64,000 bases of DNA from Flavobacteriaceae bacterium UBA4022 (GCA_002384055.1 DGAU01000029.1:78052-142051), one strand, 5' to 3'; counted from the stretch's first letter, positions 1 through 8,063 are shown. Numbers and translations: made by a program. Notes: generated from the letters alone by a model not told the origin.

Positions 1-752
1 TCCTGAGAGATCACCTTCAAGAAAGAGGGGTGTTGCTCGATAGCGTATTCGATTTTTGCGACAATATCATCAATGCTATCGTTGTCGTAATCGATATCCA
101 AAGGCTGTTTTATTTCCATGGACTGAAGAATACCTCTTTTTTTGATGCGTAAGCCCTTTTTATCAAAAGAACGACGGAAACCGTCAATGACGATGGGCAC
201 TACAATCGGACGATTCTGCTTGATAATATGCGCTGTACCACGGCGAATGGGGCGCCAAGGGGTTGTTGTCCCCTGTGGAAAAGTAATAACCCAACCATCG
301 TCTAAAGCGCGATTGATATTACTGAGGTCACTCATTTTAACTTGGCGATTCACATCTTGACCCTTCTCTCGCCAGGTGCGGTCAATACTTACCGAACCAG
401 CATAAGCCAGGATTTTTGGCAGTAAGCCCGCCTGCATGGTCTCTCGAGCGGCGACAAAATAAAGATTCATTTTGGGCTGCCATAGATATCCAATATTCTT
501 TATCGTGTCTACCCGACCACTCAAACTTGCGTTAAACACATGAAACATAGCCACAACGTCGGCAAAATAGGTCTGGTGATTCGAGACAAATAAGACATTT
601 GTATCGGGCAAATTTTTAATGATTTCACTACCCTCTATTTGCAGTTGATTGAATCCTTTGAACCGTCGATGGGTCAATGAACCAAATATCCTGATAAGCC
701 ATTTTTTGAAAAATAGAATATGTCCAAACGGATTTCTTTTAAATAGCCTCAT
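1..752 (-). CDS. 1-acyl-glycerol-3-phosphate acyltransferase-like protein (C-terminus cut by window edge)
   Basis: PlsC-type acyltransferase, expected to move an acyl chain onto lysophosphatidate or a related lipid at the inner membrane. Translation from the ATG at 752-750 runs open to the window edge for 250 residues and begins MRLFKRNPFGHILFFKKW. The acceptor-site motif reads SNHQTYFADVV, so there are five residues between His and Asp rather than the usual four. The second conserved block reads FPQGTT where most family members have FPEGTR. From memory both variants are shared by flavobacterial relatives of about 250-260 residues, so only a few C-terminal residues should be missing. The gene is divergent from nothing and follows the Nudix gene at 807-1448 on the same strand, 54 bases downstream, so the two may be cotranscribed. 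The acyltransferase superfamily is clear; the exact lipid substrate is not. Confidence 0.85.
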   Translation of the reverse strand, partial: MRLFKRNPFGHILFFKKWLIRIFGSLTHRRFKGFNQLQIEGSEIIKNLPDTNVLFVSNHQTYFADVVAMFHVFNASLSGRVDTIKNIGYLWQPKMNLYFVAARETMQAGLLPKILAYAGSVSIDRTWREKGQDVNRQVKMSDLSNINRALDDGWVITFPQGTTTPWRPIRRGTAHIIKQNRPIVVPIVIDGFRRSFDKKGLRIKKRGILQSMEIKQPLDIDYDNDSIDDIVAKIEYAIEQHPSFLKVISQ

Positions 753-806
753 AATATATCCACAGCAGTCTGCGCCAAAATTGAAGGCAAATATATGAAA
801 ATGCGC

Positions 807-1448
807 TTAGATATTGTTTTTGATCATAAATCTTACCTCGCTGAGCATCATCGCGGTGGCTCCCCACACCAAATGTCCCTGCAAGCGAAACGTCGGCACT
901 TCAATGTTACCGGCATATGAAGTCTTTATAAGTTGTTGCGAAATAATGTCTTCTTGCAAAAATTCCTGCAAGGGAACTTGCAGGATTTCATCCACTTCCA
1001 AAGTTTGAGGCGTGAATTTTGGCTCAGTATTCATATAGGCTATGTAAGGCTGCACCCAATAGTGACTCGGGGGAATATAAACCTGACTTAGGGCACAAAC
1101 GACTTCAATTTGCGTGCGCTCTATACCGACCTCTTCTTCACACTCGCGAAGGGCAGTAGCCTTAAGATCGACATCATGAGGCGCGACACTTCCTCCTGGA
1201 AAGGCAATTTGCCGTGCATGGACCCCGCGATCATCGCTACGCCGGATCATCACAAAATGAGTCTTACCCAGTGGATCAGGATAAAACAAGCATATGACGG
1301 CCGCCCATTTGGCCGGTGGATTATCGGGTATTGGGTTTTCAAGGAATTTTTTCCTGATCTCAGGAACCATTTGCCCCTGAAGCTCATGTCCTGGCAAATA
1401 CATTTTCCCTATTTTTGGCAATACATGTTTAAAAAGGTCAAAATCCAT
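807..1448 (-). CDS. CoA pyrophosphatase-type Nudix hydrolase
   Basis: Predicted to cleave the pyrophosphate of coenzyme A or acyl-CoA to 4-phosphopantetheine and 3',5'-ADP. In this 213-residue protein the Nudix helix spans about residues 86-109 and contains R101-E102, E105-E106 and G108; the first acidic position is Asp92. The residues just before it, ARQIAFPGG, match the extension typical of the NudL/NUDT7 group of CoA hydrolases, and the one-residue longer spacing in the Nudix box also fits NudL. The start at 1448 gives the conserved N-terminal LPGHE segment. Its start codon touches that of the divergent cyclophilin gene. Family assignment is firm; CoA as the substrate is inferred from these motifs. 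Confidence 0.9.
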   Translation of the reverse strand: MDFDLFKHVLPKIGKMYLPGHELQGQMVPEIRKKFLENPIPDNPPAKWAAVICLFYPDPLGKTHFVMIRRSDDRGVHARQIAFPGGSVAPHDVDLKATALRECEEEVGIERTQIEVVCALSQVYIPPSHYWVQPYIAYMNTEPKFTPQTLEVDEILQVPLQEFLQEDIISQQLIKTSYAGNIEVPTFRLQGHLVWGATAMMLSEVRFMIKNNI

Positions 1449-2170
1449 TGAAGCGTTTTAAGAGACACATGATGTATGCCCTTGTGGTTTGTTTGCTTTC
1501 GTGCAAAGACCAAAGGCCCTCTGATAGTGTGTTTTCAACTGATCCTTTGATCGAAAATAAAGATACAACATCTGAGAACATACCGCGGGACCCAAAGGCT
1601 ACAAAAGCGCCTGTTATAACGATCACCCAAGACAACCTGATGGACTTTCTGGGTCCATTTGGTTCAAGAACCACACAAAACAAAGTGCTCCTAAAGACAA
1701 CCATGGGCGATATCGTGATTGAGCTTTTTGAAGAGACACCCTTGCACCGCGCTAATTTTTTATACTTGACCCAAATGGGTTATTTTGACCAAACTTTTTT
1801 CCATCGTGTCGTCCCGAATTTCATTATTCAAGGAGGTAATAGCGACAACATAAGCACCTCCCGTAAACGTAAAGCACTCGGGAACAATTACCGCTTGCCC
1901 TCAGAAGTAAATCCAGGTCGCAAGCACCGCTATGGCACGGTATCGGGTGCCAAAGAATACCGTAAGAACAAAGAAAAAATGTCGGCGCCTTATGAGTTTT
2001 TTATTTTTCTCGGCCCCGACACAAGTACGCGTCACCTCAATGGAGAGTACACTATTTTTGGTCAAGTCATCCATGGCATGGATGTGGTTGAAACCATAGC
2101 AAACCTGCCTACTGATTCAGGTGAATGGCCCAAGACAAATGTATTTATTGAAGCTAAGATCATAAATTAG
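1448..2170 (+). CDS. Cyclophilin-type peptidyl-prolyl isomerase lipoprotein
   Basis: Catalyses cis-trans isomerisation of Xaa-Pro bonds, here most likely in the periplasm. With a TTG start at 1448 the N-terminus is basic (KRFKRH), followed by a short hydrophobic stretch and the lipobox LLSC with Cys19, so it is a predicted lipoprotein. An ATG start at 1469 would lose the basic n-region but keep the lipobox, and cannot be excluded. The cyclophilin domain begins near residue 80 (VLLKTTMGDIVIELF) and holds the catalytic segment FFHRVVPNFIIQGG at about 117-130. The C-terminal part contains the family pattern for GxVxxGMDVVExI. The gene is monocistronic and divergent from the Nudix gene with no intergenic space. 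Confidence 0.9.
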   Translation: MKRFKRHMMYALVVCLLSCKDQRPSDSVFSTDPLIENKDTTSENIPRDPKATKAPVITITQDNLMDFLGPFGSRTTQNKVLLKTTMGDIVIELFEETPLHRANFLYLTQMGYFDQTFFHRVVPNFIIQGGNSDNISTSRKRKALGNNYRLPSEVNPGRKHRYGTVSGAKEYRKNKEKMSAPYEFFIFLGPDTSTRHLNGEYTIFGQVIHGMDVVETIANLPTDSGEWPKTNVFIEAKIIN

Positions 2171-2291
2171 TCGTTGTTGGCCAGGGCCGCGCATGACTTA
2201 TTGTTTCAGTTTAAATAAATCAAAACGTCAGATCAAATCACCCAAACGTCTTTCATAAGTTTTTTCTTTTATAACTCCTCTACGCTATAAT

Positions 2292-2317
2292 ATATTCTTA
2301 TAGAATATTTATCTTTG
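2292..2317 (+). promoter_or_regulatory. Inverted repeat and -7 element upstream of oxyR
   Basis: A perfect 7-3-7 inverted repeat, ATATTCT-TAT-AGAATAT, occupies 2292-2308. It is followed after one base by TATCTTTG at 2310-2317, which matches the Bacteroidota -7 consensus TAnnTTTG, 16 bases before the oxyR start. No TTG is present 19 bases upstream of the -7 box. The repeat sits where a -33 box would be, so it is a reasonable autoregulatory operator for OxyR or a site for another regulator. The regulator is inferred, not seen. Confidence 0.5.
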
Positions 2318-2333
2318 ACCCAAAGAAAATCCA

Positions 2334-3266
2334 ATGACCATTACCCAGCTCAAATACGTATTGGCTGTCGCCGAATACCAAAACTTCACAAAGGCTGCAG
2401 AGCATACCTTTGTGACCCAACCTACTTTAAGCATGCAAATTCAAAAGCTAGAAGAGGAGCTGGACATTCTTATTTTTGACCGCAGCAAAAAACCGATCGA
2501 ACTCACCGCAATCGGGCATAAAATCGTAGCTCAAGCACAGCATATCGTGGATGAAGCCACCAGAATGCAAGATGTGGTTGATCAGGACAAAGGGTTTATC
2601 GGTGGGGTATTCAAGATCGGAATCATTCCCACGGTAATGCCGACGCTCTTGCCCATGTTCTTGAAGGCCTTTACCAAACGCTACCCCAAAGTACAGCTCA
2701 GTATCGAAGAGTTATCAACCCAAGAACTTATGGATCGTCTTGCGGAGGGTCATTTAGACGGTGCCATTGCTGCCACACCGCTTCATGATGAGCGCATTAA
2801 AGAACGTCCCCTTTATTATGAACCGTTTGTGGGCTACATCCCGGAACACCACCGGCTGTTCTCAAAAAAAAACATCGAGCCTTCTGATCTCGAACTGGAG
2901 GATATTCTGCTTTTAAAGGATGGTCATTGTTTCCGAGAGGGTGTTGTGAATCTTTGTCAAACTTCCAAGAAATCGAGAATTGATGGATTTGAACTCACCA
3001 GTGGTAGCTTCGAGACTTTGATCAAGTTGACCCATGAGGGATTGGGCATGACCCTACTGCCCTATTTGCATTCGATCGACTTAGATCCTTCACATAATCG
3101 CTATCTGCGTTATTTTAAAGCGCCTGCACCTGCTCGAGAAATCAGTCTGATCTATCCAAAAAGTGGGCTTAAAATGCAAATTATTGATGCCTTGCATCAA
3201 GTCATCACGGGCATTGTGCGGGGGGCTATAAAATTTCAAGACGTAGCCATCATTAGCCCTAAGTAA
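2334..3266 (+). CDS. oxyR: Hydrogen peroxide-sensing LysR-type regulator OxyR
   Basis: Transcription factor that senses hydrogen peroxide and activates peroxide defence genes. The 310-residue protein has an N-terminal winged helix-turn-helix (residues about 1-60, FTKAAEHTFVTQPTLSMQI) and a LysR effector domain from about 90. The redox motif DGHCFREGVVNLC places cysteines at residues 199 and 208, the same numbering and nine-residue spacing as the C199-C208 disulfide pair of E. coli OxyR. This separates it from generic LysR regulators. The gene is transcribed alone, with a -7 element and inverted repeat just upstream. The thioredoxin and thioredoxin reductase genes at 6.9-8.4 kb are plausible targets by analogy with other OxyR regulons. 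Confidence 0.95.
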   Translation: MTITQLKYVLAVAEYQNFTKAAEHTFVTQPTLSMQIQKLEEELDILIFDRSKKPIELTAIGHKIVAQAQHIVDEATRMQDVVDQDKGFIGGVFKIGIIPTVMPTLLPMFLKAFTKRYPKVQLSIEELSTQELMDRLAEGHLDGAIAATPLHDERIKERPLYYEPFVGYIPEHHRLFSKKNIEPSDLELEDILLLKDGHCFREGVVNLCQTSKKSRIDGFELTSGSFETLIKLTHEGLGMTLLPYLHSIDLDPSHNRYLRYFKAPAPAREISLIYPKSGLKMQIIDALHQVITGIVRGAIKFQDVAIISPK

Positions 3267-3279
3267 AATTGCTTATACG

Positions 3280-3474
3280 CTAGTCAAAATCTTTAATGCA
3301 TTTCGTTAATTTAGGATGGCGTTGGCCCCACCTTTTGAGCCAAATACGTAATTCGTGCTGTTCTGAGGGCAATAACCGTTTTTTTGCCTTCTTCAATTCA
3401 AACGAAAACAAAAATGTGCTAAAACTTACTTTTCTGAGTATCGCCTTAGTGTAACGAAACATAGCTCGTGCCAT
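3280..3474 (-). CDS. Small conserved flavobacterial protein (64 aa, MARAMF type)
   Basis: A 64-residue basic protein beginning MARAMFRYTKAILRKVSF and continuing with a Lys-rich helix and the segment LLPSEQHELRIWLKRW. I recognise this pattern (MARAMF-x-YTK-x-hL-x-KVSF, then KxLLPxE) from small uncharacterised proteins found across Flavobacteriia, so I treat it as a real gene. It has no signal peptide, no membrane segment and no conserved Cys pair. It ends 13 bases from the oxyR stop in a tail-to-tail arrangement. The function is unknown. The alternative that it is a chance frame is unlikely given the recognisable N-terminus. Confidence 0.7.
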   Translation of the reverse strand: MARAMFRYTKAILRKVSFSTFLFSFELKKAKKRLLPSEQHELRIWLKRWGQRHPKLTKCIKDFD

Positions 3475-3598
3475 ATGGTTTGGTTAAATTAGAAGGTAAA
3501 TTTGTACCATAGGCAGTAGAATTTGAGTCAAGGTACAAAAAATAAAAAGGATATAATGCGACAATTCATACAGTCACAAAATACTTATTATTAACCCT

Positions 3599-4051
3599 TT
3601 ACCCCCTCTTTTTAAGGGACCAAGTAAAAATGAATTCTGCAACCTGATCGCCCTGTTCATCCACACCGCGTGCTACAAGGTCAAAAACCTCTCCACCACC
3701 AGAAGCCAAGGCCTTTTTGATGTGCTCTTGAACTTTTAAACCCGCATCACAGGTAAAGTAAATCGTCCCTCGTGCTTTTTTGGTAAAAGACCCTTGTACC
3801 CCAATTAAAAGCGTCGCCATAGAGACCGCTTCTCTATGGACTTCATTAAGGATTAACAATCCTGTTGCTAATTCTGCCGCCATGCCCTGTACCGCCCAAA
3901 ATAACGAGCGGAAGGGATTTTGATTGATCCATCGATGACGCACTTTGGTACGCACTTCATCAGATGACATATGAGCCACCCGCACACCACAGAGATATGC
4001 AGCAGGCAGTTTTAGAAGTAAATAGCCATGAACTTTACTTAAGAAAATCAT
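3599..4051 (-). CDS. DUF4442 hotdog-fold protein
   Basis: A 150-residue protein of the DUF4442 family, which has the hotdog fold of acyl-CoA thioesterases. Visible family features are RHRWINQNPFRSLFWAVQG near residues 38-55 and AAELATGLLIL after it, which form the central helix and dimer interface of a hotdog domain. The strands in the second half include GTIYFTCDAG. No proven substrate is known to me; acyl-CoA or acyl-ACP binding or hydrolysis would be an inference from the fold. It is monocistronic with its own promoter candidate at 4070-4099. Confidence 0.8.
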   Translation of the reverse strand: MIFLSKVHGYLLLKLPAAYLCGVRVAHMSSDEVRTKVRHRWINQNPFRSLFWAVQGMAAELATGLLILNEVHREAVSMATLLIGVQGSFTKKARGTIYFTCDAGLKVQEHIKKALASGGGEVFDLVARGVDEQGDQVAEFIFTWSLKKRG

Positions 4052-4069
4052 TTAGTTTGTTTTACATCA

Positions 4070-4099
4070 CAAACATAATACAATTCCATTAAGTGTTAA
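4070..4099 (-). promoter_or_regulatory. Promoter candidate for the DUF4442 gene
   Basis: On the minus strand TATGTTTG (complement of 4070-4077) matches TAnnTTTG, and TTA (4097-4099) lies exactly 19 bases upstream in place of the usual TTG. The -7 box is 18 bases ahead of the start codon. The -7 match is complete and the -33 match is partial. Confidence 0.45.
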
Positions 4100-4181
4100 T
4101 TTTTTATTAATTTAGTACTATGCATCGCCTAATACCATTTATAAGATATATATTTGTTCTGTACCTTAAAACAACATCAGA

Positions 4182-4379
4182 ATGCAACTATATAACTGGC
4201 TTATCATCCTTGTCGTAACGACAATAATACTTGGGGGTCATTGCCCTAAAAAGGGTGAAATGCATACCGTTAGACCGGTCGCTTTTTACAACGGATACAT
4301 CACCTCCAGCCAGATTAAGGTAAAACACCTTATTAGTCCACAGGACTATCATCTAGCCCTCAATCATCCCTCATTATGA
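4182..4379 (+). CDS. Small membrane or secreted peptide, first gene of the padR-pspC operon
   Basis: A 65-residue product with a hydrophobic N-terminal segment (YNWLIILVVTTIILGG, residues 4-19) that would act as a membrane anchor or signal sequence, followed by HCPKKGEM and a polar tail. Its stop codon overlaps the padR start by four bases (ATGA at 4376-4379), an arrangement typical of translational coupling. TATATTTG at 4149-4156 is a good -7 element 26 bases ahead. I recognise no family. The overlap and the upstream promoter element argue that it is translated; the lack of known homologues leaves some doubt. Confidence 0.5.
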   Translation: MQLYNWLIILVVTTIILGGHCPKKGEMHTVRPVAFYNGYITSSQIKVKHLISPQDYHLALNHPSL

Positions 4380-4708
4380 ATATAGACAACACAAAAGCCC
4401 AAATGCGAAAAGGGGTTCTAGAATATTGTATCCTCGCCATTCTAAAAGATGGAGAGGCCTATACCAGTGACCTACTTCTTGCCCTTAAACAAGCTAAAAT
4501 GATCGTCGTGGAAGGGACCATTTATCCTCTTTTGACCCGATTAAAAAATAGCGGATTGCTTGAGTATCGTTGGGAAGAATCTACCAGCGGGCCGCCACGC
4601 AAGTACTATCAGCTCACACCAAATGGAGTGGCGTTTTTGAATGAACTCAACGAAACCTGGCTAGAACTCAACCAAGCCGTCAGCACCCTAACTAACCCAA
4701 ATAAATAG
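4376..4708 (+). CDS. PadR family transcriptional regulator
   Basis: A 110-residue PadR-type repressor made almost only of the winged helix-turn-helix domain. The family pattern is clear: KGVLEYCILAILKDGEAYTSDL near the N-terminus, then VVEGTIYPLLTRLKNSGLLEYRW, and RKYYQLTPNG in the wing. It has the short C-terminal helix of subfamily 2 PadR proteins. It overlaps the small upstream gene by four bases and lies two bases before the PspC gene. This pairing recurs in Bacteroidota, where the regulator is presumed to control the membrane-stress protein next to it and its own operon. Confidence 0.93.
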   Translation: MNIDNTKAQMRKGVLEYCILAILKDGEAYTSDLLLALKQAKMIVVEGTIYPLLTRLKNSGLLEYRWEESTSGPPRKYYQLTPNGVAFLNELNETWLELNQAVSTLTNPNK

Positions 4709-4710
4709 TC

Positions 4711-6345
4711 ATGAACAAAACTGTAAATATTAACTTAGGAGGTGAATTTTTTCATATCGACGAAGATGCTTTCATTGAACTAAAGCGTTATATCGACGCC
4801 GTAAGAGGATCCCTCAGTCATGACGATTCGATACAAGAGATCATCAGCGATATCGAATCGCGTATTGCCGAATTATTTGCAGAACTGCTGCCTAATGCCA
4901 AGAGTGTGGTGACCATGAATCAAGTGATGAGCGTTATTGAAATCATGGGGCAACCCGAAGAATTTGACATGGACGATCGCGCCAACGCCAATCAGCATTC
5001 GCGACCGACTGCCAAGGAACTCTACAGAGATCAAGATAATAAATATATTGCCGGTGTTGCCTCTGGATTAGGGCATTACCTGGGCATTGATACGGTGTGG
5101 ATCCGTGTGATCTGGTTGTTGCTCACTATATTTTCAAGTGGTTCATTTGTCCTGATCTATGTCTTGTTTTGGATTCTTGTTCCTGCAGCCCTTTCGACCA
5201 GTCAAAAACTCAAAATGAAAGGCCAACCCATCAACATCTCTAATATAGAACAGCGCTTCAAAGAAGGCTATACAAATATCAGTGATTCTGTCAAATCCGT
5301 AGACTATAATAAATATGGTGATCAAGTAAAAAAACGCAGTCAGCAGCTCATGGAATTGTTAGCCAAAATCATCACGCTTTTGGCTAAATTCATTGGCAAA
5401 CTCATTGGACTATTCCTGGTGGTCATAAGCCTTACCACAATTGTAGGTATGGCCGTTGGGTTCTTTTCTGCTGGCACCATAGAGTTTTGGGGTCAAGGTG
5501 ACCTCATCGACTATTTTCATGCCATCAGTAATTTCGACCTACCCATCTGGGCGCTGTTGGCCTTGCTCTTTGTGACTTTAGGGTTTCCTTTTTTGGTGCT
5601 GTTTATCGTCGGAATTAAACTCCTTATACCGCATCTTCGCTCTATTGGCTGGACCACAAAAGTTATTATTTTTCTTGTTTGGCTTAGCGCGATCATGACC
5701 CTTATTTTTGTTGGGATGCAAAATATGCGTCAAACAGCTATCACCGGAGGTTTTGATCGAGAAATCCCGCTCAACATCACCAAGCAGGACACTTTGTATG
5801 TGTCGATGAATGAAAACCCTTTAGCCGGATATGGACCGCACAAAAGAGATGATTTTAAAATCAGAATGATTGAAGAAGGACAAAAATCGATTGTTAATCA
5901 GGATGTGCGCCTTATTTTCCGTGCCACATCAAATGCGGATGGCTATGTCCTGGTCAATGCCTATGCCGATAGTTATTCCCTAAGCGAGGCCCAACAGAAA
6001 GCGCGTCTGATCAATTATCATGTTGTACAAGATGGCAATCAACTTCTTATAGATCCTTATTGGACTACTGACTTGGCGCATAAATACAGAAATCAGCGCA
6101 TCGAAGTTGTCGTGTATCTACCTGTAGGAACCATTTTTTGGGCAGACCAAAACACCCATTCATACCATCAAAATACAAAAGATCATAACGATATTTTAAT
6201 GTCCGGTGATGAACAGCATTTTCTTAAAGTTTTAGCGCAGGAAGCAGTCTGCATGGACTGCGGCAAACATGGCGATCACCCCCCAAAAGAGGAGAAAGAG
6301 CATAAAATCAGTATCCAAATTGATGGCAAAATCATGACGCAATAA
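4711..6345 (+). CDS. PspC domain membrane protein
   Basis: A 544-residue inner-membrane protein linked by its domain to the phage shock/envelope stress response. Residues 1-100 are the cytoplasmic region seen in flavobacterial members (MNKTVNINLGGEFFHIDEDA and DIESRIAELF). The PspC domain follows at about 108-170 (YIAGVASGLGHYLGIDTVW plus a hydrophobic helix). Three further hydrophobic segments appear around residues 205-350. The C-terminal 200 residues are predicted soluble and end with a CMDC pair near residue 514-517. It is the last gene of the operon with padR. The role in membrane stress is inferred from PspC homology. Confidence 0.9.
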   Translation: MNKTVNINLGGEFFHIDEDAFIELKRYIDAVRGSLSHDDSIQEIISDIESRIAELFAELLPNAKSVVTMNQVMSVIEIMGQPEEFDMDDRANANQHSRPTAKELYRDQDNKYIAGVASGLGHYLGIDTVWIRVIWLLLTIFSSGSFVLIYVLFWILVPAALSTSQKLKMKGQPINISNIEQRFKEGYTNISDSVKSVDYNKYGDQVKKRSQQLMELLAKIITLLAKFIGKLIGLFLVVISLTTIVGMAVGFFSAGTIEFWGQGDLIDYFHAISNFDLPIWALLALLFVTLGFPFLVLFIVGIKLLIPHLRSIGWTTKVIIFLVWLSAIMTLIFVGMQNMRQTAITGGFDREIPLNITKQDTLYVSMNENPLAGYGPHKRDDFKIRMIEEGQKSIVNQDVRLIFRATSNADGYVLVNAYADSYSLSEAQQKARLINYHVVQDGNQLLIDPYWTTDLAHKYRNQRIEVVVYLPVGTIFWADQNTHSYHQNTKDHNDILMSGDEQHFLKVLAQEAVCMDCGKHGDHPPKEEKEHKISIQIDGKIMTQ

Positions 6346-6393
6346 AGCCAAATGGTTCGCATTTTTTTTAACGTATATTAATTTAATCAAAAA

Positions 6394-6849
6394 ATGAAAA
6401 CAACAATTATTCTAGCACTTTGCTTGATTACAAGCTTTGGCCAGGCACAAAATCTAATGGAAAAAGATGTTTTGGGCGCTTGGGTATTATCGATCGATAT
6501 TGACCAAAAAATAATGGAAGAAACTGAAGATTTAACTTCCTTAGAGCGCTTGCTGGTTAGAGGTGTGTCTGGTTTTGTTCAAGAAGTGCTTGATGCCATA
6601 GACCTGCATTTTGATTTCCAACCAGGTGGCCTTGTTTTGTTGTCCGTAAAAGTTCCTACAGATGATTCAATTCAGAAAGAACCCCTGACCTGGTCCATCA
6701 ATGACGAAGGATACCTCATCATTCACGACCTGAAAAGTGAGCACGCACAAATTAATTTTGATGCCCTATGGCAACTAGACGGAGCGATTCTCCAAGCTTA
6801 TGATCAAGATACCCGAGAAAAGGAGCATATGATCCTATCCCGAAGGTAA
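6394..6849 (+). CDS. Secreted protein of unknown function (151 aa)
   Basis: The N-terminus MKTTIILALCLITSFGQAQ is a standard signal peptide with cleavage expected after the AQ. The mature part begins with DVLGAWVLSID and contains alternating strands (HFDFQPGGLVLLSVKV; LTWSINDEGYLIIHDL), which resembles the small lipocalin-like proteins common in Bacteroidota, where a GxW motif starts the barrel. No catalytic residues are visible. The gene follows pspC after 48 bases and could be expressed with it. It converges with trxB, leaving ten bases between the stops. Confidence 0.7.
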   Translation: MKTTIILALCLITSFGQAQNLMEKDVLGAWVLSIDIDQKIMEETEDLTSLERLLVRGVSGFVQEVLDAIDLHFDFQPGGLVLLSVKVPTDDSIQKEPLTWSINDEGYLIIHDLKSEHAQINFDALWQLDGAILQAYDQDTREKEHMILSRR

Positions 6850-6859
6850 GCCTGTCGGT

Positions 6860-7816
6860 CTATTTCACCCCTTCTAAAGTGGCCAAATAGCGTTCCGCAT
6901 CAAGCGCTGCCATACAGCCTGTACCTGCAGCGGTTACGGCTTGACGGTATTCTTTGTCTTGAACATCGCCACAGGCGAATACACCAGGCAAATTGGTTTT
7001 TGTAGACTTTCCTTTAGTAATGAGATAACCGGTGTCATCCATATCCAACTGACCACTAAAAATATCTGTGTTAGGCTTGTGCCCAATGGCAATAAAGAGT
7101 CCCGTAATAGCGATTTCTTCTTTTGCTCCAGTTTGGCTATTGACCATCCGTAATCCCTCAACCACCATATCCCCTAAAACCTCATCAACTTCGGTATTGT
7201 ACCGGATATCAATATTAGCGGTCGCCGTGACACGGTGCTGCATGGCTTTTGACGCACGCATGGCATCCTTACGCACCAACATCGTAACAGATCTACAGAT
7301 ATTGGATAAGTAGGTCGCTTCTTCGGCTGCTGTATCTCCTGCGCCAACAATAGCGACATCTTGTCCTTTATAGAAAAATCCATCGCAGACGGCACAGGCC
7401 GAAACCCCACCGCCGCGTAACTTTTGTTCGCTAGGCAGTCCTAAATATTTTGCCGTTGCACCTGTAGAAATAATAATCGTTTCAGCCGTTAATTGTATGG
7501 CATTATCTACCGTTACATGGTGATGACCCCCTACATTTTTACTGAAAGACACCTCGGTCACCATGCCGATGCGGACATCCGTACCAAAGCGTTCTGCTTG
7601 CTGCTGTAACTGAACCATCATCGTAGGCCCATCAACACCATCAGGGTATCCCGGAAAGTTATCTACTTCTGTGGTTGTCGTGAGCTGACCACCGGGCTCC
7701 ATTCCAGTATAAACAACCGGTTTCAAATCAGCGCGTGCGGCATATATTGCAGCAGTATATCCCGCTGGACCTGAACCAATGATAAGGCATTTGATGTGTT
7801 CTGTAGCTTGAGCCAT
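6860..7816 (-). CDS. trxB: Thioredoxin-disulfide reductase
   Basis: FAD-dependent enzyme that uses NADPH to reduce thioredoxin in the cytoplasm. The 318-residue protein has the FAD-binding motif GSGPAG at residues 14-19, the redox pair CAVC with Cys141 and Cys144 followed by DG, and the NADPH-binding motif VGAGDTAAEEA shortly after. The C-terminal FAD motif VFACGDVQD is also present. Length and order match the low-molecular-weight bacterial enzyme. It is divergent from trxA, 247 bases apart, so the electron donor and its substrate protein share one intergenic region. Confidence 0.97.
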   Translation of the reverse strand: MAQATEHIKCLIIGSGPAGYTAAIYAARADLKPVVYTGMEPGGQLTTTTEVDNFPGYPDGVDGPTMMVQLQQQAERFGTDVRIGMVTEVSFSKNVGGHHHVTVDNAIQLTAETIIISTGATAKYLGLPSEQKLRGGGVSACAVCDGFFYKGQDVAIVGAGDTAAEEATYLSNICRSVTMLVRKDAMRASKAMQHRVTATANIDIRYNTEVDEVLGDMVVEGLRMVNSQTGAKEEIAITGLFIAIGHKPNTDIFSGQLDMDDTGYLITKGKSTKTNLPGVFACGDVQDKEYRQAVTAAGTGCMAALDAERYLATLEGVK

Positions 7817-7881
7817 AGTGTTTTTCTCATGTGTTTATGGAGGTTAAAAATAGGGACTTTCCGCCAAAGATTAAGGGAAAA

Positions 7882-7895
7882 GTTATCAAGATAAC
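7882..7895. repeat. Short inverted repeat between trxB and trxA
   Basis: GTTATC and GATAAC face each other across two bases in the divergent trxB-trxA gap, 66 bases ahead of trxB. It could be an operator; it does not resemble a known OxyR site closely enough for me to name the regulator. The rest of the gap (7817-8063) holds the trxA promoter and no further gene. Confidence 0.3.
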
Positions 7896-8010
7896 ATCCC
7901 AATAATTGTTGACTATTTATCGTGGTTTTCATCATCAATGACACAAAACGCAGCCATTATCATCACCTTGGTTCTCTAGAGATAAGTCTTGCAAAGTTTA
8001 TGGTGCACCA

Positions 8011-8040
8011 TTGTCTTTACCCATTGATGGTTTATCTTTG
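8011..8040 (+). promoter_or_regulatory. trxA promoter
   Basis: TTG at 8011-8013, 19 bases, then TATCTTTG at 8033-8040. This matches the Bacteroidota primary sigma consensus exactly in both boxes and spacing. The -7 box ends 23 bases before the trxA start codon. Confidence 0.75.
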
Positions 8041-8063
8041 TTACGCCAATACGCCATATCAGC

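Noticed and set aside
3497..3504. Plus-strand TAAATTTG in the gap 3475-3598
   Set aside because: It points at the 3' end of a minus-strand gene and the nearest TTG is at the wrong spacing.
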